Assembly: GCA_965248905.1 (NCBI GenBank)
Contig: CBDFKS010000006.1
Location: 372,001-436,000 of the forward strand
Length of the DNA stretch: 64,000 nt
Direction of reading: 5' to 3'
From: CBDFKS01 sp965248905
Lineage (GTDB): Bacteria > Chloroflexota > Dehalococcoidia > Lucifugimonadales > JAGWBF01
Shown here: piece after piece, positions 60,283 to 64,000 of the stretch
How positions within the stretch are numbered: the first letter of the stretch is position 1
How the letters are laid out: each line of letters starts with the position of its first letter
The notes under the pieces: model-generated
The model's database searches: none
Seen by the model: only the letters and a program-made list of their open reading frames with translations
Told to the model about the DNA's origin: nothing
Position numbers and translations under genes: made by a program

Positions 60283-62280
60283 TCAGCTTTTTGGCGTTAT
60301 TATCAGGTTTTGCCAGGCGTCCACCTCGGCTATCCAGCTGGGGGGAATTACCGTAGTGGAGTCCATTTGGAGCACCAAAGCCGGGCCGTCAATCCGATTT
60401 CCGCTGTGAAGCCTTTCTCTCGAGTACAGAGGCGTGGAAAAGACGCCTTCTCTGAATACTACCTTGCTTTCACCGGCCAGGGCGGCTTCCGCGATTGGCC
60501 CTAAGGACTTCTCCGGTTCGTGGACGGGTTTGTCCATCGGTATGACCATTTTCAGCCGAATATTAACTATCTCGATGGGCTCCGAGGGATCGGCGTACCC
60601 GAACCGCTGTCTATGGGCCTTGTGAAAAGCAGTGGCGATAGCGCGGTCCAGGTTTCTACTACGTTCAGGGTAGTCTACGGTAAGCTCAAATGACTGGCCG
60701 ACGTACCGTACATCCAGAGAGCGCTGGGCCTGGAGGTGGTCGACATTGAATCCTTCTTGGCTCATATCCTCTTTGGCCTGGTTTTCCAGTGAGCTGAACT
60801 CTTGTGCCAGCTGGGTCCTACTTGTATCCTGGCCCCTGAGCATAACTGTGCGGGAGTAGTCTTTTACGATGTCGGCGATGGCCACACCCAGGGCTGACAG
60901 GATGCCGGGGTTAGGTGGCACCAGGATTTTAGGTATTCGTAGCTCTTCCGCCAGCTCGCAGCCATGCATTGGTCCCGCACCGCCGAAGGGCATCAAGGTA
61001 AACTGTCTGGGGTCGTAGCCGCGCTCCAGGGATATAGCTCTGATGGCCCGCTCCATACTGGCGTTCACCACACGAATGATTCCCAGGGCGGTCTCTTGTA
61101 GGTCGGAACCAATGCTTCTTGACAGCTCTTCAACGATCTTTTCGGCCCGACCGTAATCCAGCTTCAGCCTGCCCCCCAGGAAATGTTCCGGCTGTAGTCT
61201 GCCCAGTATGAGATTCGCGTCGGTTACAGTGATCTGCTCACCCTTTCCGTAGCAGGCAGGCCCGGGTTCCGCACCCGCCGACTGGGGCCCTACCAATAGG
61301 GCGCCACCTTCATCCAAGCGGGCGATAGAGCCGCCTCCGGCGCCAACGGTGTGTATCTCGATCATTGGTGCGCTGATAGGGTAGCCGCTCAGGTTGGAGG
61401 AAGTGGTCTCCTTTATCCTGCCGGGACATAGGGAGACGTCGGTAGAGGTGCCACCCATGTCCAGAGTGATAATGTCCGGGTACCCAGCCATCGAGCCGAC
61501 GTGGAAGGCTCCCACCACTCCACCGGCGGGGCCGCTCAGTATAGTTCGTACCGGCTGGTGGGATGCCAACGAAGCGGTGATGCTGCCTCCTGACGATTGC
61601 ATCACGCGGAGCCCCTTGCCCAAAGCCTGTTGCAGGCTGTTTAGATAGCGCGCCATAAGAGGGCCTACGTAGGCATTCACAACCACGGTGCTAGTGCGTT
61701 CGTACTCTCGAAACTCGGGCAGCACCTGGCTGGAGATCGAAAGGAACGTTTCCCTATCGAGGCTTGCGAGGACCTCTTGAAGCATCTCTTCGTGAAGGGG
61801 GTTTAGAAAGGAGAACAGTAATGACACGGCCACCGCGTCGACCTGAGACTCTCCTATAGCTGCGGCAAGCCTATCTAGCTCTTCCTGGGAAAGGGAGGAA
61901 AGGACAGTGCCTGTGTAATCGACGCGTTCCTTTACCCCAAATCGCAACTCCCTTGGCACTAGTGCCGGGGGCCTGTCCAACATCAGGTCGTAAAGATCGG
62001 AACGACTCTGCCGTCCTATCTCGAGCACGTCCTCGAAACCTTCAGTAGTGACGATGGCGGTGCGGCCGCCTTTTCTCTCAAGCAGGGCGTTGGTGGCCAC
62101 CGTTGAGCCATGGACGACGGTGGTGTTCTTCACACCTAGCTCATCTATTCCTTGCAGCATAGACTGGGACGGATCGGCTGGCGTAGAGGGCAGCTTATAA
62201 ACGGTGAGCCGGCCGTCTCTCAAGACAGCGAAATCGGTGAAAGTACCACCCACGTCTATGCCCGTTATGATGTCGGCCAT
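60283..62280 (-). CDS. hyuA: Hydantoinase A / oxoprolinase subunit (HyuA)
   Basis: Actin/ASKHA-fold ATPase subunit, 665 aa. ITGIDVGGTFTDFAVL is the phosphate-1 motif, STVATNALLERKGGRTAIVTTEGFEDVLEIGRQ follows, and TLDMGGTSTDVSLC is the second phosphate motif. FGGAGPMHGCELAEEL and the C-terminal VDYPERS region complete the family. ATP-driven ring opening of hydantoin or a related lactam. AGAGGGG precedes the ATG. First gene of a hyuA-hyuB unit, read away from mtnA. Confidence 0.96.
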   Translation of the reverse strand: MADIITGIDVGGTFTDFAVLRDGRLTVYKLPSTPADPSQSMLQGIDELGVKNTTVVHGSTVATNALLERKGGRTAIVTTEGFEDVLEIGRQSRSDLYDLMLDRPPALVPRELRFGVKERVDYTGTVLSSLSQEELDRLAAAIGESQVDAVAVSLLFSFLNPLHEEMLQEVLASLDRETFLSISSQVLPEFREYERTSTVVVNAYVGPLMARYLNSLQQALGKGLRVMQSSGGSITASLASHQPVRTILSGPAGGVVGAFHVGSMAGYPDIITLDMGGTSTDVSLCPGRIKETTSSNLSGYPISAPMIEIHTVGAGGGSIARLDEGGALLVGPQSAGAEPGPACYGKGEQITVTDANLILGRLQPEHFLGGRLKLDYGRAEKIVEELSRSIGSDLQETALGIIRVVNASMERAIRAISLERGYDPRQFTLMPFGGAGPMHGCELAEELRIPKILVPPNPGILSALGVAIADIVKDYSRTVMLRGQDTSRTQLAQEFSSLENQAKEDMSQEGFNVDHLQAQRSLDVRYVGQSFELTVDYPERSRNLDRAIATAFHKAHRQRFGYADPSEPIEIVNIRLKMVIPMDKPVHEPEKSLGPIAEAALAGESKVVFREGVFSTPLYSRERLHSGNRIDGPALVLQMDSTTVIPPSWIAEVDAWQNLIITPKS

Positions 62281-62394
62281 GTAAAAGACCCCTCTCTATA
62301 GGTAGGCCGCGAGACCGATAAGATTATAACACCAGATACCTCTGGTGACTGCACCTTGGCGGTCGGTACTGGGGTCTTTCGATTCTCCGTGGTT

Positions 62395-62469
62395 GTCATT
62401 GCGAGCAGAGCGAAGCAATCCCTTCTTCCTCTTGAGAGATTGCTTCAGGGCGTCGCCCTTCGTAAAGAC
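62395..62469. repeat. GTCATTGC-family repeat
   Basis: GTCATTGCGAGCAGAGCGAAGCAATC with an inverted GAGATTGCTTC downstream, matching the core of 5228-5337. It is noncoding between hyuA and the mtnA promoter. Confidence 0.75.
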
Positions 62470-62502
62470 TATCGAAAAGCCCTGCCGGCGTTCCAGGTTT
62501 TC

Positions 62503-62531
62503 TTGACACTATGACCAAGTGCTAGTACCAT
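62503..62531 (+). promoter_or_regulatory. Promoter of the SAM riboswitch-mtnA unit
   Basis: Consensus TTGACA at 62503-62508, 17-bp spacer and TACCAT at 62526-62531; transcription would start about 30 nt before the riboswitch. Confidence 0.75.
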
Positions 62532-62566
62532 AAACCGTGGTCAAAATAGAATAGTGTAGTAGCCGC

Positions 62567-62692
62567 CTTATCAAGAATGGCAGAGGGAACGGCCCTGAGA
62601 AGCCGAGCAACCGGTCGGTTCCAAGGCGATAGCCCTGAAGACCGAATACGGTGCTAATTCCGTCCCCGGTGATCCGGGGAGAGATGAGGGGG
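62567..62692 (+). ncRNA. SAM-I (S-box) riboswitch
   Basis: S-box leader with the standard blocks in order: CTTATCAAGAATGGCAGAGGG, CCTGAGAAGCCGAGCAACC, a central stem, GGTGCTAATTCC and GAGAGATGAGGG. It is followed at once by an intrinsic terminator, so binding of SAM should stop transcription into mtnA. The kink-turn (GGGA...TGA) is recognisable. Confidence 0.95.
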
Positions 62693-62705
62693 GCTTGATC
62701 GTTAC

Positions 62706-62737
62706 AAGCTTCTCTCGTTTGAGAAGTTTTTTCTTTT
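62706..62737 (+). terminator. Riboswitch-controlled terminator
   Basis: CTTCTC at 62709-62714 pairs with GAGAAG at 62721-62726 (extended by 3 pairs outside), then TTTTTTCTTTTT. It sits between the SAM-I aptamer and mtnA, forming the OFF state. Confidence 0.9.
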
Positions 62738-62768
62738 TGTGGCCTCCTTTAAACCACGGGACATACTT

Positions 62769-63815
62769 ATGGCAGAAGTAAAAGCGATAGAGTGGGTATA
62801 CGAAAAGCTCCGGCTTCTCGATCAGACCAGGCTTCCCTTAGAGCAGATCACTCTAGAGCTTCAGCACTACCAGGAAGTGGTAGATGCGATTAAATCGATG
62901 AAAATCCGAGGCGCGCCAGCCATCGGCGTTGCAGCGGCCTATGCCATGGCCATGGCGGCCAGGGATATCCAGACGCAAGATAGAGGCGAATTCCTCAGAT
63001 CGCTGAAAGAGGCGGGCGCTGAAATATCTTCGGCTCGCCCCACTGCCGTGAACATCACATGGGCTGTGAAGAAGATGCTCGAGATAGCAGAGGCCGAACG
63101 CGACATGCAGCAAATGAGGTTTCGACTCCTCTCCGAGGCGAAAGAAATTCAAGAAGAGGACGAGCAGATCAACCGGATCATGGGGCAGCATGGAAATGAG
63201 CTGATGCCCGATGGTGGAACGGTGCTCACCCACTGCAATGCGGGCGCTTTGGCCACTGCGGGCTATGGCACTGCTCTGGGGGTAATTAGGGCAGGCTGGG
63301 AATCGGGCAAACGATTTCAGGTCTTTGCCACCGAGACTCGTCCCTTTCTTCAGGGTGCGCGCCTGACTGCCTGGGAGCTGGTACAGATGGGCATTCCATC
63401 CACCCTCATTGTTGACTCCTCGGCAGGCCTGCTTATGAGAAAGGGCGAGGTGGACTGTGTTATCGTCGGGGCTGACCGCATTGCTGCCAACGGTGACGTG
63501 GCCAACAAGATTGGGACCTATAGTCTAGCGGTGATAGCAAAAGAGAACGACGTTCCGTTCTACGTGGCCGCTCCCCTAAGCACCATCGACCTGAGCCTGA
63601 GCTCGGGAGACGAAATACCCATAGAAGAGAGGCGTCCGGAAGAGGTGACGGAGTTTGCGGGGACTCGGGTTGCGGCGGAGGGTATTCAGGTGCGTAACCC
63701 GGCCTTCGACGTCACTCCCCATAAGTACATCGCCGCGATCGTCACCGAGAAGGGCATAGTAAGAGAGCCGTACATCGAGAGTCTGATGATGGCAGCTCAA
63801 GGGGTGAGTTCGTGA
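62769..63815 (+). CDS. mtnA: Methylthioribose-1-phosphate isomerase MtnA
   Basis: Isomerises methylthioribose-1-phosphate to methylthioribulose-1-phosphate in methionine salvage; 348 aa. KLRLLDQTRLPLEQ start, IRGAPAIGVAAAY, catalytic Cys in LTHCNAGALATAGYGTALGV, ETRPFLQGARLTAWEL and the Asp of GADRIAANGDVANKIGTYSLA are all diagnostic. ATG 62769 preferred; the GTG at 62739 lies against the terminator's T run. The methionine-salvage role agrees with the SAM riboswitch. Confidence 0.96.
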   Translation: MAEVKAIEWVYEKLRLLDQTRLPLEQITLELQHYQEVVDAIKSMKIRGAPAIGVAAAYAMAMAARDIQTQDRGEFLRSLKEAGAEISSARPTAVNITWAVKKMLEIAEAERDMQQMRFRLLSEAKEIQEEDEQINRIMGQHGNELMPDGGTVLTHCNAGALATAGYGTALGVIRAGWESGKRFQVFATETRPFLQGARLTAWELVQMGIPSTLIVDSSAGLLMRKGEVDCVIVGADRIAANGDVANKIGTYSLAVIAKENDVPFYVAAPLSTIDLSLSSGDEIPIEERRPEEVTEFAGTRVAAEGIQVRNPAFDVTPHKYIAAIVTEKGIVREPYIESLMMAAQGVSS

Positions 63816-64000
63816 GTGCGAGACCAGAAAAGCAAGCTGTTGAGAAGCTACTGGACACTGTTAAGAGTTTTCCATTTGAAGACAAACTTTGGCTAAAACA
63901 GAAGCTAGATCTCCTCGTCGGAGCAGAAACACGTAAAGAGCTCGAGAATTCTCTGGTCGAAGGATGGGAGTTTACGAAAGATATTCCCCAAGAGCGAATC
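63812..64000 (+). CDS. Partial gene after mtnA, unknown
   Basis: An open frame of 63 codons starting at a GTG that overlaps the mtnA stop (GTGA) and running off the window. It opens SARPEKQAVEKLLDTVKSFPFEDKLWLKQKLD, a helical, charged sequence. It resembles the N-terminal helices of small antitoxin-like proteins, but I do not recognise a family. Probably cotranscribed with mtnA and therefore under the same riboswitch. Confidence 0.6.
   Translation, partial: MSARPEKQAVEKLLDTVKSFPFEDKLWLKQKLDLLVGAETRKELENSLVEGWEFTKDIPQERI

Noticed and set aside
1..64000. CRISPR arrays, rRNA genes, prophage structural genes, secondary-metabolite megasynthases
   Set aside because: None seen: no regularly spaced short repeats with unique spacers, no rRNA-like stretches, and no phage head, tail or lysis genes.

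Overview
The window is a gene-dense bacterial chromosome segment with about 50 protein genes, three tRNAs, two insertion sequences and several families of short intergenic repeats. It looks like a free-living, respiring, heterotrophic bacterium. The mix of genes suggests Chloroflexota, perhaps a Dehalococcoidia or SAR202-type lineage: many amidohydrolases and hydantoinases, luciferase-like (LLM) flavin oxidoreductases, paralogous MFS carriers, a zinc-ribbon small protein, and a UbiD/UbiA/UbiX/UbiE quinone cluster. This taxonomic call is inference; no rRNA is present.

Layout. 1-8262: catabolic genes (CoA-transferase B cut by the window edge, a PLP enzyme, an amidohydrolase, an isochorismatase-like hydrolase, an MFS carrier, an FAD amine oxidase-like enzyme, a lipoprotein cytochrome c and a D-2-hydroxyacid dehydrogenase). 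8382-9706: an intact IS4-type element that landed inside an intergenic repeat, with an 11-bp target duplication. 9812-12232: a PEP mutase/isocitrate lyase-like gene, then a foreign patch holding a HEPN-domain gene broken by an in-frame TAG, a well-formed integron attC-like site, and the stub of another gene. 12391-15803: NodB-type deacetylase, SDR dehydrogenase and TPP enzyme on the minus strand. 16087-22662: EVE protein, an unknown Cys-rich protein, then a hydantoin/dihydropyrimidine module (hydantoinase, LLM oxidoreductase, N-carbamoyl hydrolase).

22825-24788: a trypsin-like lipoprotein gene that has lost its catalytic serine and carries an in-frame TGA, and a stand-alone receiver protein. 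25304-31306: tRNA-Gly, tRNA-Phe, DRTGG P-loop protein, amidohydrolase, second MFS carrier, IS1182-type element, tRNA-Leu. 31376-35438: OppD and OppF ATPases without permeases, then lepA. 35466-44538: NHL protein, two more LLM oxidoreductases, dienelactone hydrolase, aldehyde dehydrogenase, acetamidase/formamidase and D-aminoacylase. 45174-47973: a fatty-acid synthesis cluster (two MaoC-fold proteins, plsX, fabG). 48032-51320: a large solute-binding protein, an esterase and a zinc-ribbon protein.

51573-58076: ubiD, ubiA, ubiX and ubiE, the late steps of quinone (probably menaquinone) synthesis. They are split by a block holding a pentapeptide-repeat membrane protein with an 18-residue helical repeat and remnants of toxin-antitoxin modules. 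58205-62280: cupin, and HyuB and HyuA hydantoinase subunits. 62503-64000: a promoter, SAM-I riboswitch and terminator controlling mtnA, then a partial gene.

The catabolic genes point to use of amides, hydantoins, N-acyl amino acids, hydroxy- and keto-acids, with flavin enzymes and aldehyde dehydrogenase downstream. The most unusual parts are the lone attC with a HEPN cassette, the insertion inside the quinone operon, and two genes each interrupted by a single in-frame stop.
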